The translations under genes were made by a program, and so were the position numbers. The notes below the pieces were generated by a model. It was not told where the DNA came from. It made no database searches and was given only the letters and a program-made list of their open reading frames with translations. Below are positions 35,457-44,415 of a stretch of DNA of 64,000 nt, in pieces (the stretch's first letter is position 1; every line of letters starts with the position of its first letter). Source of the stretch: Stappia albiluteola (GTDB taxonomy: Bacteria > Pseudomonadota > Alphaproteobacteria > Rhizobiales > Stappiaceae); assembly GCF_014050225.1 (NCBI RefSeq), contig NZ_JACFXV010000066.1:145375-209374 (forward strand), in the 5' to 3' direction.

Positions 35457-38006
35457 TCAGGCGTTCAGCGCCTCCTTCACGGCGGTCGCAAGCTGCTTCA
35501 GCGTGAAGGGTTTGGGCAGGAACGAAAACTTCTCGTTTTCCGGCAGGTTCTTTTCGAACGCGTCTTCCGCGTATCCGGACACGAAAATAATCTTCAGGTC
35601 CGGGCGGGTCTTGCGAAGTTCGCGCAGCAGCGACGGCCCATCCATTTCCGGCATGACCACGTCGGATACGACAAGATCGATCTTGCCTTCCGTTTCCTCC
35701 ATGACTTCAAGAGCTTCCGTACCGCTTGAAGCTTCGTGAACGGTATAGCCGCGCGACATCAGGGCCCGGGCGGCAAAAGCCCGCACCGCCTCTTCGTCCT
35801 CCACCAGCAGTATGGCGGCAGACCCCGTCAGATCGGTCAGCTGCTGCTGCTCGACGGCACGCTCGACCGGCCGGTCGCTCTCTTTCGGAACATGGCGCGG
35901 CAGGAAGATGCGGAACGTCGTGCCCTTATTGACCTCGCTCGTGCAGAAAATGAAACCGCCCGTCTGCTTGACGATGCCGTAAACCGTGGAGAGGCCGAGG
36001 CCCGTCCCCTTGCCCACTTCCTTCGTCGAGAAGAACGGCTCGAAGATTTTCTCCATGACTTCAGGCGTCATGCCGTGGCCGGTATCCGAAACCTCTATGA
36101 GAACATAGTCGGCGCCCGGCATGCCGCGCGTATTTTCATAGGTCTTGCATTCGGCCTCGGAGACATTGACGGTCTTGACAGTCACCCGCCCGCCTTGCGG
36201 CATGGCGTCCCTTGCATTGACTGCCAGATTGACGATCACCTGCTCGAGCTGGTTGAGATCGGCCATGATCGGCCACAGGTCGCGGCCATGCACCACCTTC
36301 AGCTCGACCTTTTCTCCCAACAAGCGGTCGAGCAGGATCGACAGGTCTGCCAGCACGTCGTTCAGCGCCAGTTCCTTGGGCCGCAGGGTCTGGCGGCGCG
36401 AGAAGGCGAGCAACTGGCGCACCAGACCGGCGGCCCGGTTGGCGTTCTGCTTGATGTTCATGATGTCCTGGAAGGACGGATCGGTCGGCCGGTGGCTGGC
36501 CAGCAGCAGGTCGGAAAAGCCGATGATGGCCGTCAGGACATTGTTGAAGTCGTGCGCCACGCCACCGGCAAGCTGGCCGATCGCCTGCATTTTCTGGCCC
36601 TGGGCGAATTGGGCTTCCAGCACGCGCTGCGCGGTGGTCTCCAGTGCATAGACGATGGCAACCTCGCCGTCGCCCTCCCCGTCACGCACGGCGGAGACGT
36701 AGAAGGTGGCGGAGCGGCCGTCTTCCCGGTCGTCAAGACGCACGTCGACCGGTGGAATCTCGCTCTGGCCATCGGCCGCCGCATCGAGCGCACGTTGCAG
36801 GTCCGCGCGAGATACTTCCGTCACCAGCGAGACGACCGGAACGTTGCTTTCCTTGTTGTTTGCGCCGCCGAACAGACGCAGGAACGGCGCGTTTGTCTTG
36901 CCGATCCGCCCCTCCCGATCGATGGAGGCAATGGCGATCGGCGTATTGTTGAAGAAGCGGGCGAAACGAACTTCCGACGCCCGCAATTCTTCCGAGACAT
37001 CCTCGCCCGGGGAACGGTTGAGCACCAGGGTCCGGCTTTCCCCGGCCATTCCATCGGCTCCGAACGGAACGCGGTGCAGGATGCGCACCGGCAGACCGCG
37101 CCCGTTCCTGGTGACGAGATCGAGGTCGAAAGTCTCGCTCCTGACCTCTCCGGGCCTGCCTTGCAGCGAACGCAGAAGCTGGGCGCCGTCGCCGCGAATG
37201 AAATTGGCGATATCGATATCGCCGGCGTCGAATTGGGCAAGGTCGTATCCAAGCCAGTCGGCAAGTGTCGCGTTGAGATAGACGACCCTGCCGCGCGCAT
37301 CGCAGGAGAAGAAGCCGGCGGGCGCATGGTCGAGGAAATTGATGACCCGCTGCAGTTCCTGAAACGACGTCTCCTGATCCACCCTGTCGCGGCTGATATC
37401 CGCGACCTGCCAGACCGTGACCTCCTTTTTCCCGGCTTCCTGGCCGACCGCCAGTGCAAGCGGGCGCACGGTAACTCGGTACCAGTGCGGCTCGCCGTCG
37501 TTTCGGCCAAGCGGCTGGGGCAGGCGTATTTCTTCCTGGGCGCTGCGGCCCTCGCGCGCAGCCGCGGACAGGCGGAAAAGCGCGTCCGCAGCGTTCGGGT
37601 CCGCGGAAAAAACCCGCTCGACGCTTCTCACGTCCGCCGCCCCTTCCGCGTTTGTCAGAGCGGCGTAGGCCTGATTGGCGTAGATGATGCGTCCGTCGAC
37701 TTCCGTCGCCAATACGCCTTCGCCATGCGTATCAACAAAGGCCGCGGCAACCGGATTGACGGTGCTGCGGCTTGAAAAATGCAGCAGCCCTATGGCGCCG
37801 GCAAAGAGGGAAAACACGCCAATCACAGCGAGAACGCCAAGCAGCGCAAGCACATAGGGCTCCGCCTGATCCCGACTCATCAGCGCAAATGCAGCAGCAG
37901 CCGCCACCAGCCCCAGCGCCAGAAGCATCAATAGCCAGATATTTCCGGTGCGTTCCGACCGGTCGATCACAGGCTGCGGCGGCCGCGCATCACTGTCAGT
38001 CATCAA
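35457..38006 (-). CDS. cckA: Cell cycle hybrid histidine kinase CckA
   Basis: 849 residues: two membrane helices (about 23-43 and 51-77), PAS-like modules (about 85-205, 218-330, 345-460), a HisKA domain with phosphoacceptor His485 in [18 protein letters not shown], a HATPase domain (N597 in [32 protein letters not shown]) and a C-terminal receiver with Asp782 ([11 protein letters not shown]) and Lys near 832. This is CckA, which phosphorylates ChpT and so CtrA and CpdR, and acts as a phosphatase when bound to c-di-GMP. It adjoins the flagellar locus, whose flgB promoter has a CtrA box. Confidence 0.93.
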   Translation of the reverse strand: MMTDSDARPPQPVIDRSERTGNIWLLMLLALGLVAAAAAFALMSRDQAEPYVLALLGVLAVIGVFSLFAGAIGLLHFSSRSTVNPVAAAFVDTHGEGVLATEVDGRIIYANQAYAALTNAEGAADVRSVERVFSADPNAADALFRLSAAAREGRSAQEEIRLPQPLGRNDGEPHWYRVTVRPLALAVGQEAGKKEVTVWQVADISRDRVDQETSFQELQRVINFLDHAPAGFFSCDARGRVVYLNATLADWLGYDLAQFDAGDIDIANFIRGDGAQLLRSLQGRPGEVRSETFDLDLVTRNGRGLPVRILHRVPFGADGMAGESRTLVLNRSPGEDVSEELRASEVRFARFFNNTPIAIASIDREGRIGKTNAPFLRLFGGANNKESNVPVVSLVTEVSRADLQRALDAAADGQSEIPPVDVRLDDREDGRSATFYVSAVRDGEGDGEVAIVYALETTAQRVLEAQFAQGQKMQAIGQLAGGVAHDFNNVLTAIIGFSDLLLASHRPTDPSFQDIMNIKQNANRAAGLVRQLLAFSRRQTLRPKELALNDVLADLSILLDRLLGEKVELKVVHGRDLWPIMADLNQLEQVIVNLAVNARDAMPQGGRVTVKTVNVSEAECKTYENTRGMPGADYVLIEVSDTGHGMTPEVMEKIFEPFFSTKEVGKGTGLGLSTVYGIVKQTGGFIFCTSEVNKGTTFRIFLPRHVPKESDRPVERAVEQQQLTDLTGSAAILLVEDEEAVRAFAARALMSRGYTVHEASSGTEALEVMEETEGKIDLVVSDVVMPEMDGPSLLRELRKTRPDLKIIFVSGYAEDAFEKNLPENEKFSFLPKPFTLKQLATAVKEALNA

Positions 38007-38133
38007 GCCCTCTCAAACAGCCGCAGCCTCTCCCCGCAGTCCCGGGATGACACGGCAATTTTTCTTTTAGCGCAGGATTCGCCCGGGATCGCCGCAAATT
38101 TCATGAGTCCGCACCGGAATCCGGGGGTTGCGT

Positions 38134-39210
38134 TCACGACTGCCAGGATTTTCGCCGGCGCATGCGGAAGACGAAGCCGATGACCTCGGCCACAGCCCGG
38201 TAATGCTCCTCGGGGATGGACTCGTCGATATCGATCGAGGCATGGAGCGCGCGGGCAAGCGGCGGATTCTCGATGACCGGGACGTTATTCGCCTTGGCGA
38301 CCTCGCGAATTTTCAAGGCAACCTGGTCGACGCCCTTGGCCACGCAGACTGGCGCCTGCATGCCATCTTCGTATTTCAGGGCAACCGCGAAGTGGGTCGG
38401 GTTGGTCACGACGACGGTGGCATCGGGCACCGAGGCCATCATGCGCTTGCGCGACCGCTCCAGCCGGAGCTGGCGAATGCGTGCCTTGATCTGCGGGTCG
38501 CCTTCCGTCTGCTTGTATTCCTCCTTCACCTCCTGCTTGGTCATCTTGAGCTTCTCGAACCAGCGGTGGCGCTGGTAGAGATAGTCGAGGCCCGCTACCA
38601 CGGTCATGAAGGATAGGATCGCGATGATGAGCTTCAGCACGAGATCCCGCGTTTCCGTCAACATCACCGATGTTTCGCGGAAGATCATCGTATCGACAGT
38701 GTCGCGCTGAGGCCAAAGAACCAGGGTCATCAGGCTGCCGACAATCACGATCTTGGCAAGCCCCTTGGCGAAATTGACCAGGCTTTCCTTGGAAAACAGG
38801 CGCTTGAACCCGGCGAGCGGCGAAACCTTGTTGAGCTTCGGCGTTATGCGCTCCGTCGACCATACGAAGCGGTGCTGCACCAGATTGCCGGCAACCGCCA
38901 TCACCAGCAAGATGATCAGCGGAAGCGCGAGCGCCGCCCCGATCTTCATGCCGGTCTCGCGCCACAGGTCGCGCACGGCGAAGGCATCCATCGGGATCGC
39001 GTGAGCCCGCTCGACATAGCCGCGCAGCGCATCGCTTACGCCGATGGCGGTCGGGCTGGAGAGCATCCCGACGACAAGGCCGGTCCCCAGCAGCACGAAC
39101 CAGGCGGAGACTTCCTGGCTCTTGGCGACATCGCCTTTCTTGAGGGCATCCTCCAGCCGTTTTTGGGAGGGGTCCTCTGTTTTCTCGGAGTCGTCCGATT
39201 CTTCGGCCAT
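38134..39210 (-). CDS. flhB: Flagellar type III export protein FlhB
   Basis: 358 residues with four membrane segments (about 37-50, 92-110, 150-167, 190-210) and a cytoplasmic C-terminal domain that contains the autocleavage motif NPTH (270-273) in VVVTNPTHFAVALKYEDG. It switches export specificity from rod/hook to filament substrates. It is the last gene of the flgB-flgC-fliE-fliQ-fliR-flhB unit. Confidence 0.95.
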   Translation of the reverse strand: MAEESDDSEKTEDPSQKRLEDALKKGDVAKSQEVSAWFVLLGTGLVVGMLSSPTAIGVSDALRGYVERAHAIPMDAFAVRDLWRETGMKIGAALALPLIILLVMAVAGNLVQHRFVWSTERITPKLNKVSPLAGFKRLFSKESLVNFAKGLAKIVIVGSLMTLVLWPQRDTVDTMIFRETSVMLTETRDLVLKLIIAILSFMTVVAGLDYLYQRHRWFEKLKMTKQEVKEEYKQTEGDPQIKARIRQLRLERSRKRMMASVPDATVVVTNPTHFAVALKYEDGMQAPVCVAKGVDQVALKIREVAKANNVPVIENPPLARALHASIDIDESIPEEHYRAVAEVIGFVFRMRRRKSWQS

Positions 39211-39219
39211 CAGCGCCCC

Positions 39220-39993
39220 CTACCCGACCACGAAGCGGCCGATCGCTTCCTGGAAATGGGTGAGATACCAGGTCATGACCGTCATCAGCAGCGCGAACAG
39301 GATAAGGATGCCAAGGGCGATGTTGAGCGGCAGGGATATGAAGAAGATCTGCATTTGCGGCATCAGCTTGTTGAGCAGACCGAGGCCGAAATAAAAGACG
39401 AGGCCCACGATGATGAACGGGGCACTCATCTGAACCGCGATTGCGAAGATGCCGGATACGAGCCTCGTCGCCATTTCGGCGAAATCGCCAACCGGCATCC
39501 AATCCGCCGGAGGAAACAGCGTGAAGCTGTCGTTGAGGGCCGCAATCACCAGAAAATGGGTATCCGTCGCAAAGACAAGGGTGATGCCCAGGACCCCGAG
39601 AAAGGAGCCGACGATGGCGCCTTGCTGTCCCTCGTTCGTCGGATCGCCGGCAAGCGCGAAGGAAAGGCCCGACTGGCTGGCGAAAATAACGCCGGCGATT
39701 GTCAGTGCATAGGTGATGAGCCTGGATCCCAGGCCTATGAAACCGCCGATCGCCATTTCGCTGGCAAAGAGCAGCCCAAGCTCAGGCAGCGGCGTGGCGG
39801 AATCGACCTGATAGAGCGGCGACGCGATCGGATAGAAGACGAATGTCAGCAGGATTGCCAGCGTCAGCCGCACACGGGTGGGAATTGCTGTTTCACCCAA
39901 GGCCGGAACCAGCATGAGCATGGTGCCCAGGCGGGCGAACAAAAACATGAACAGCGTTGCCACCAGCGGCAGATAGCTGAGTTCGAGGGTCAT
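39220..39993 (-). CDS. fliR: Flagellar export gate protein FliR
   Basis: 257 residues with five or six hydrophobic segments and typical FliR blocks (LFLFARLGTMLMLVPALGE-like near the N-terminus, GLSFALAGDPTNEG, FYFGLGLLNKLMPQMQIFFI). The ATG at 39993 is 13 bp downstream of the fliQ stop and follows the family; the longer ORF to 40086 overlaps fliQ. Part of the FliPQR export gate. Confidence 0.93.
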   Translation of the reverse strand: MTLELSYLPLVATLFMFLFARLGTMLMLVPALGETAIPTRVRLTLAILLTFVFYPIASPLYQVDSATPLPELGLLFASEMAIGGFIGLGSRLITYALTIAGVIFASQSGLSFALAGDPTNEGQQGAIVGSFLGVLGITLVFATDTHFLVIAALNDSFTLFPPADWMPVGDFAEMATRLVSGIFAIAVQMSAPFIIVGLVFYFGLGLLNKLMPQMQIFFISLPLNIALGILILFALLMTVMTWYLTHFQEAIGRFVVG

Positions 39994-40006
39994 TCGCCGT
40001 CGCTCC

Positions 40007-40273
40007 TCAGCCGCTTGCGATGATGAGGTCGGCAATGCGGTTGGTGAAGGCCGCGAGGGTCTGCCCCATGAAAGGCAGGGCAACAAGGAGCGTCACGAAG
40101 ATCGCGATGATCTTCGGCACGAATACAAGGGTCATCTCCTGGATCTGGGTGAGAGCCTGGAAAAGGGCAATGATGACGCCGACCAGCAGGCCGACCAGCA
40201 TCACGGGCGCCGCAACGATAATCAGCGTCCACAGCCCCTCGCGCGCGAGATCGAGAACTTCAGCACCGTTCAT
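40007..40273 (-). CDS. fliQ: Flagellar export gate protein FliQ
   Basis: 88 residues with two membrane helices (LWTLIIVAAPVMLVGLLVGV and KIIAIFVTLLVALPFMGQTL), the usual FliQ plan with VGVIIALFQALTQIQEMTL between. Located between fliE and fliR in the class-II unit. Confidence 0.95.
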   Translation of the reverse strand: MNGAEVLDLAREGLWTLIIVAAPVMLVGLLVGVIIALFQALTQIQEMTLVFVPKIIAIFVTLLVALPFMGQTLAAFTNRIADLIIASG

Positions 40274-40363
40274 CTAACGCCCTCCTGGCGCTCCGGCCAC
40301 TAAACCCGCCGAAGACCGTTTGCGCGGGAAGCCAGAAAAGCGATCACCTGCCAGCCCTGTCCA

Positions 40364-40672
40364 TCAGATCGGCATCCGCAATATTTCCTGGTAGGCGGAG
40401 ATGACGCGATCGCGGACCGAAACCAGCGCCTCCATCGCCACTTCCGTTTCGGCAATGGCCGTAACCACGTCGACGACATCCGCCTGGCCCTGCACGAGAC
40501 CGAGCGCCTTCTGATCGGCCTGCTCGCCCTTTTCGACAACGCCCTCCAGCGCCGATTTCACCATCGAGCCGAAGTCGACCGAGGTCGCGGCCTCATTCTG
40601 CGACGGCTTGGCCTGATTCGCGAGCGAGGCGATCGAATTATACGCATTGGCGACGGAAGATGGCGTGGGCAT
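40364..40672 (-). CDS. fliE: Flagellar hook-basal body protein FliE
   Basis: 102 residues ending in VAIAETEVAMEALVSVRDRV-like and ISAYQEILRMPI, the standard FliE C-terminus (KxxxAYQEIMRMPI). It links the MS ring and the rod. Third gene of the flgB unit. Confidence 0.93.
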   Translation of the reverse strand: MPTPSSVANAYNSIASLANQAKPSQNEAATSVDFGSMVKSALEGVVEKGEQADQKALGLVQGQADVVDVVTAIAETEVAMEALVSVRDRVISAYQEILRMPI

Positions 40673-40729
40673 GGTTCAAGCTCCGGCATTCGGCGGTTCA
40701 GGACAGAGGGCGGTCATCGACCTCCCGGC

Positions 40730-41140
40730 TCAGGCCCTGAGGATTTCAAAGGTCCGCTGCAGCATCCTGCGCGTCGTCTGGATGACATTGAGATTCGCCT
40801 CGTAGGAGCGCTGGGCTTCCTGCATGTCGACGGTTTCGATCAGCGAATTGACGTTTGGTGTGAGAACGTAGCCGTTCTCGTCGGCGGCCGGATGACCGGG
40901 CTCGTAGCGCTGGCCGAAATCCGACTGGTCGGCCTCTATCGGACCGAGCCTCACCACCTCCGCCTTGAGGCTGCGATCGAGCTCCGACTGGAAGGTGGCA
41001 ATCTTTCGCCGGTAGGGATCTTCTCCTGGCGCGCGCCCGGTAGAACTGGCGTTGGCGATATTTTCGGCGATCACGCGCATGCGGCCGTTCTGGGCCCGCA
41101 GGCCGGATGCGGCGATGAAAAGCGACTTCACGAAATCCAT
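40730..41140 (-). CDS. flgC: Flagellar proximal rod protein FlgC
   Basis: 136 residues with the rod-protein N-terminus SLFIAASGLRAQNGRMRVIA, then ENIANASSTGRAPGEDPYRR, and the C-terminal helix MQEAQRSYEANLNVIQTTRR. Exported through the flagellar type III system. Second gene of the unit. Confidence 0.95.
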   Translation of the reverse strand: MDFVKSLFIAASGLRAQNGRMRVIAENIANASSTGRAPGEDPYRRKIATFQSELDRSLKAEVVRLGPIEADQSDFGQRYEPGHPAADENGYVLTPNVNSLIETVDMQEAQRSYEANLNVIQTTRRMLQRTFEILRA

Positions 41141-41203
41141 GGGAATTCTCCCTGCCCTGTCATGCCGTCACCGGCCGCTCAACGACGAAACCCGACCGAG
41201 GCA

Positions 41204-41614
41204 CTAACCGCCCCGCGATGAAAGGGCTGATCGGATAAGTCCGAGGCTCTTTGAATAGAGAGTGGTCACCGCCTGGTAGTCCAACTGGTTCTCGGTGACC
41301 TTCATCATCTCTTCTTCAAGAACGACGGAATTGCCATCCGGCGTAATTTCGAAGGGCTCCACTTCTTGCTCCCGGGAACCGATGCCCGTGGCACGCAGGC
41401 TACCGGCGATATGGCCGCGGCTTGTCGTGGCGGTATCGAGCCCGGAAGAGGCGAGGCTCAGTTCCCTGGCAAAATCGAATGCCTTGAGATCGTGCCCGCG
41501 ATACCCAGGCGTGTCGGCATTGGCGACATTCTGGGAAAGCACACCCTGCCTGGCCTGATGCCATTGCATCTTCGCCTTCAGGATCTGGAACACCGGCAGA
41601 TCGGAAATGGCCAT
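41204..41614 (-). CDS. flgB: Flagellar proximal rod protein FlgB
   Basis: 136 residues: KMQWHQARQGVLSQNVANAD followed by TPGYRGHDLKAFDFARELSL and the C-terminal helix VTENQLDYQAVTTLYSKSLG typical of FlgB. It is the first gene of the flgB-flgC-fliE-fliQ-fliR-flhB unit, and its upstream region contains an exact CtrA box. Confidence 0.95.
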   Translation of the reverse strand: MAISDLPVFQILKAKMQWHQARQGVLSQNVANADTPGYRGHDLKAFDFARELSLASSGLDTATTSRGHIAGSLRATGIGSREQEVEPFEITPDGNSVVLEEEMMKVTENQLDYQAVTTLYSKSLGLIRSALSSRGG

Positions 41615-42182
41615 GCGACAGTCCGCCTTTTATCCACCCCCGCGACTTTCGCCATGCGCGAATCATCGGCGGGCTGCAAGCTGCCGAAACGACCTCCGGA
41701 GACCGCCACCTCACAACGAGAGGACAGATGGATTGGAACGAGACTCGGCAGCCTCACTAGGCAGATCCTGCCGAGCGACTGGTTAATGAAAGGTTAACAC
41801 TTAACGAAAACGTAAGGATTTCCGCCGTAATTGCCTCAATTTGCAAGGCAACGCGCCGCCAAACCCGTGACTGCGGGCGCCAATCCCGGGCAGAATTTTC
41901 CCACCGAGGTTAACGCCCGAGAATGGCAAGAATCAATTTGGGTGCTTATAGATATTCAGGACAGGCTGTCGAAATGGCTCTCGCTGTCGGGGCAACCAAT
42001 CGAGTGGAAGACGGAACGGTCTAGGACAACTTTGAGGTAATCGGTCTTCCAACCACGTATTGTTTCCACACAGCGTCAGTTTGATCTAGAAGCACAGCCA
42101 GATAGCCTTATCCAACGGATGCGGTATGGCCGAAAGGCGCGTCAGGCAGACAGCGATCAAAAAAGAATGGGGCCCAAGTGGT
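41615..42182. other. Divergent flgB/fliO promoter region
   Basis: 568 bp without a credible gene. It contains the CtrA box at 41783-41798 and an inverted TTGCCT/AGGCAA pair at 41831-41851 with a nine-base spacer, similar to the half-sites of the palindromes at flgF and flgI. A 69-codon frame at 41831 has no recognisable content. Confidence 0.5.
41783..41798 (-). promoter_or_regulatory. CtrA binding site of the flgB operon
   Basis: TTAA (41783-41786), seven bases, TTAAC (41794-41798): an exact full CtrA box, about 175 bp upstream of flgB on the side of the class-II flagellar unit. In Caulobacter phosphorylated CtrA activates equivalent operons. cckA lies just beyond the end of the same unit. 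Confidence 0.65.
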
Positions 42183-43505
42183 ATGAGCGAGTGGCTGATT
42201 GAAACCTTCAAGATGGATCCAGGCCTTGCGCATGGTGTCCAGTTCTTTATCGCTATTCTGGTCGTCCTCGCGCTGATCGCTCTGTTCGTCTGGATATTGC
42301 GGCGGGTGACAGGTGCGCGCTTTACCGGCAACCGCAGCCGCCAGCCGCGCCTCTCCATCATGGACGCGACGCCCATCGATACACGGCGACGCCTGATCCT
42401 GATCCGCCGGGACAATGTGGAGCATCTGATCCTGATCGGAGGCCCGAGCGACGTTGTCGTCGAGCAGAACATCGTTCGGGGCGTCCCGGTCAGCGCGAGC
42501 TATCCAAGGCCGGGAACGATAGAGCAGGCGGCCGAGCCCGCCATGCCGACGCCACCGATGAGTGCGCCTGTCACGCCGGAGCAGCAGGGCCAACGCCCGA
42601 CACCCCAGCGCCCGGCGCCGGCGCCCCGCCCCGCACAGAAGCCCGCTCCCGCCCGGCCACGCCCACCCGCGCCCGCGCCGAGTGCAGCCAGACCGGCCGC
42701 TCCTCCCCCGCCTGCCGCCCCCCAGCGGCCTGCGCAAGCACCACAATCCGGCGAAGAGCAGGCACAGCGTCGCGCCGGTGCCGCCGTCGCGGCGGCCGGT
42801 GCGGCGGTGGCGAGCCTGACGCGCGAACCAGCGATTAAGCCGGCAGCACCTGCAAGGCAGGAAACCGCACCGGTCGTGGCGGCGCCACGGCGTACCATCA
42901 CGCCACCGTCTTCCGGGCCGGCCGCGACGGCTCGCACGCTGTATCCGCAATTGAAGGACGAGCCACGTTCTCAACCCGAGGTCCGAGGGCCGTCGATTGG
43001 GGACGAAAAGGCTGCACCGGTCGTCAAGCCGGTTGAAACCGCCACGCCTTTGTCGCCGGCACCGGCTGTCGACATGTCCGGCTTGAAGCCTGAGACCGCG
43101 CCGGTCGCTTCGGCTCCTGCCGTTGCGTCCCCGGCAAGCGGGACATCAAAGGCACCGGAACCTGAAAGTTCCGAGGCGCCAGCTCCGGTACCCGCGGCCC
43201 AGGAGCCTGCACTTTCGACAGAGGGCGACGCCAGCGCCTCCCCCGAGGTGAAGGCACCGCCGGTAACCACAGCGCCCGAGCCGAAAACGGCCGCGCCGTC
43301 CGTCACCGAAAATGCAGGGGAACCTGCGCCACCGGCCGAGGTCAAGCCGCCACAGACCGAAGCTGCATCGCCAGCGGCACCTGAGGTGAAGCCGGAGGCC
43401 CCTGCTGAAAAAACGCCAGGCAAGGAAGGACCGGTCACCATCGATGCCATTGAAGAGGAGATGGCGAAGCTGCTGAGCGAAATCAGCGGAAACCGGTCTA
43501 AATGA
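42183..43505 (+). CDS. fliO: FliO with a long Pro/Ala/Glu-rich C-terminal extension
   Basis: 440 residues. The N-terminal about 105 residues match FliO: one membrane helix (GVQFFIAILVVLALIALFVW, about 18-37), then RLSIMDATPIDTRRRLILIR and HLILIGGPSDVVVEQNIV. The rest (about 110-440) is low-complexity Pro/Ala/Glu sequence, ending in a short helix (IDAIEEEMAKLLSEISG). FliO usually has about 100-150 residues. It assists FliP assembly; the fliP start overlaps its stop by 4 bp. ATG at 42183 is preferred over 42126. Confidence 0.85.
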   Translation: MSEWLIETFKMDPGLAHGVQFFIAILVVLALIALFVWILRRVTGARFTGNRSRQPRLSIMDATPIDTRRRLILIRRDNVEHLILIGGPSDVVVEQNIVRGVPVSASYPRPGTIEQAAEPAMPTPPMSAPVTPEQQGQRPTPQRPAPAPRPAQKPAPARPRPPAPAPSAARPAAPPPPAAPQRPAQAPQSGEEQAQRRAGAAVAAAGAAVASLTREPAIKPAAPARQETAPVVAAPRRTITPPSSGPAATARTLYPQLKDEPRSQPEVRGPSIGDEKAAPVVKPVETATPLSPAPAVDMSGLKPETAPVASAPAVASPASGTSKAPEPESSEAPAPVPAAQEPALSTEGDASASPEVKAPPVTTAPEPKTAAPSVTENAGEPAPPAEVKPPQTEAASPAAPEVKPEAPAEKTPGKEGPVTIDAIEEEMAKLLSEISGNRSK

Positions 43506-44269
43506 CGAACGCCATACGTCGGCTGACCGTGAGGCATTCGGCAAAAGCAGCCCTTTTCGGCCTCGCTTTTCTGGTTGCCGCGACGGGCATCGCTGCGGCT
43601 CAGGAGGTGACGATCGGCTTTGGCGAGGGAACGTCTCTCAGCGAGCGGGCCGTCCAACTCGTCGCTCTCCTGACTGTCCTGAGCCTTGCGCCCTCGATCC
43701 TCGTTATGGTCACGAGCTTCACGCGCATCGTTGTCGTGCTGTCGCTGCTGCGCTCCGCAATCGGGCTTCAGACGGCCCCGCCAAATGCCGTCATGACGAG
43801 CCTTGCGCTTTTTCTGACGGCGTTCATCATGGCACCCACTTTCCAGACTTCGTACCAGGAGGCAGTGCAACCGCTTATCGACGGCACGATCGAATTCGAG
43901 CAGGCATTTGAACGCGGCGCTGTCCCCTTCCACACCTTCATGCGCGCCAATGTGCGGGAGAAGGATGTTGCGCTCTTTCTGGAACTCTCCCGTCAAGAGG
44001 CGCCGCAAACGCCGGAAGACCTCAGCCTCCGAATCCTGGTGCCGGCCTTCATGATCAGTGAATTGCGGCGTGCGTTCGAAATCGGCTTTCTGCTCTATCT
44101 GCCCTTCCTGATCATCGACCTCGTCATCGCATCGGTATTGATGTCCATGGGCATGATGATGCTGCCGCCTGTGGTGATCTCATTGCCATTCAAGCTGATT
44201 TTCTTCGTGCTGGTCGACGGCTGGAGTCTTGTGGCCGGAAGCCTTGTCAGGAGTTTCGCCGGAAGTTAG
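43502..44269 (+). CDS. fliP: Flagellar export gate protein FliP
   Basis: 255 residues with a signal peptide (about 1-34, ending AAAQ) as in most FliP, then four membrane segments. Conserved blocks are LAPSILVMVTSFTRIVVVLS, LLRSAIGLQTAPPNAVMTSL and MMLPPVVISLPFKLIFFVLV. It forms the core of the FliPQR export gate. Translationally coupled to fliO. Confidence 0.96.
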   Translation: MTNAIRRLTVRHSAKAALFGLAFLVAATGIAAAQEVTIGFGEGTSLSERAVQLVALLTVLSLAPSILVMVTSFTRIVVVLSLLRSAIGLQTAPPNAVMTSLALFLTAFIMAPTFQTSYQEAVQPLIDGTIEFEQAFERGAVPFHTFMRANVREKDVALFLELSRQEAPQTPEDLSLRILVPAFMISELRRAFEIGFLLYLPFLIIDLVIASVLMSMGMMMLPPVVISLPFKLIFFVLVDGWSLVAGSLVRSFAGS

Positions 44270-44276
44270 GCGCGAT

Positions 44277-44318
44277 AGCATATCCTGCCAAATCCGATTC
44301 GAATCCGGCGATCGGGAT
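44277..44318 (+). repeat. Dispersed intergenic repeat, copy 1
   Basis: AGCATATCCT, then GCCAAATCCGATTCG and a CGGGAT end closely resemble the sequence at 60764-60805. Both lie just after plus-strand genes in the flagellar region. No ORF is present. Confidence 0.5.
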
Positions 44319-44415
44319 TTCATCTAAGGCATTGATCCTGTAGAGATTTCCTATCACGGATACGAGCCGGTTTTCGTAGCAAGCGCTTCGGGCGCAACGC
44401 CATCGAAAAAAGAGC

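Noticed and set aside
35736..37775. A 679-codon open frame opposite cckA
   Set aside because: Antisense to an unmistakable histidine kinase; composition is typical of shadow frames.
41831..42040. A 69-codon frame in the flgB/fliO intergenic region
   Set aside because: No ribosome-binding site, no recognisable content, and it lies in a regulatory region.
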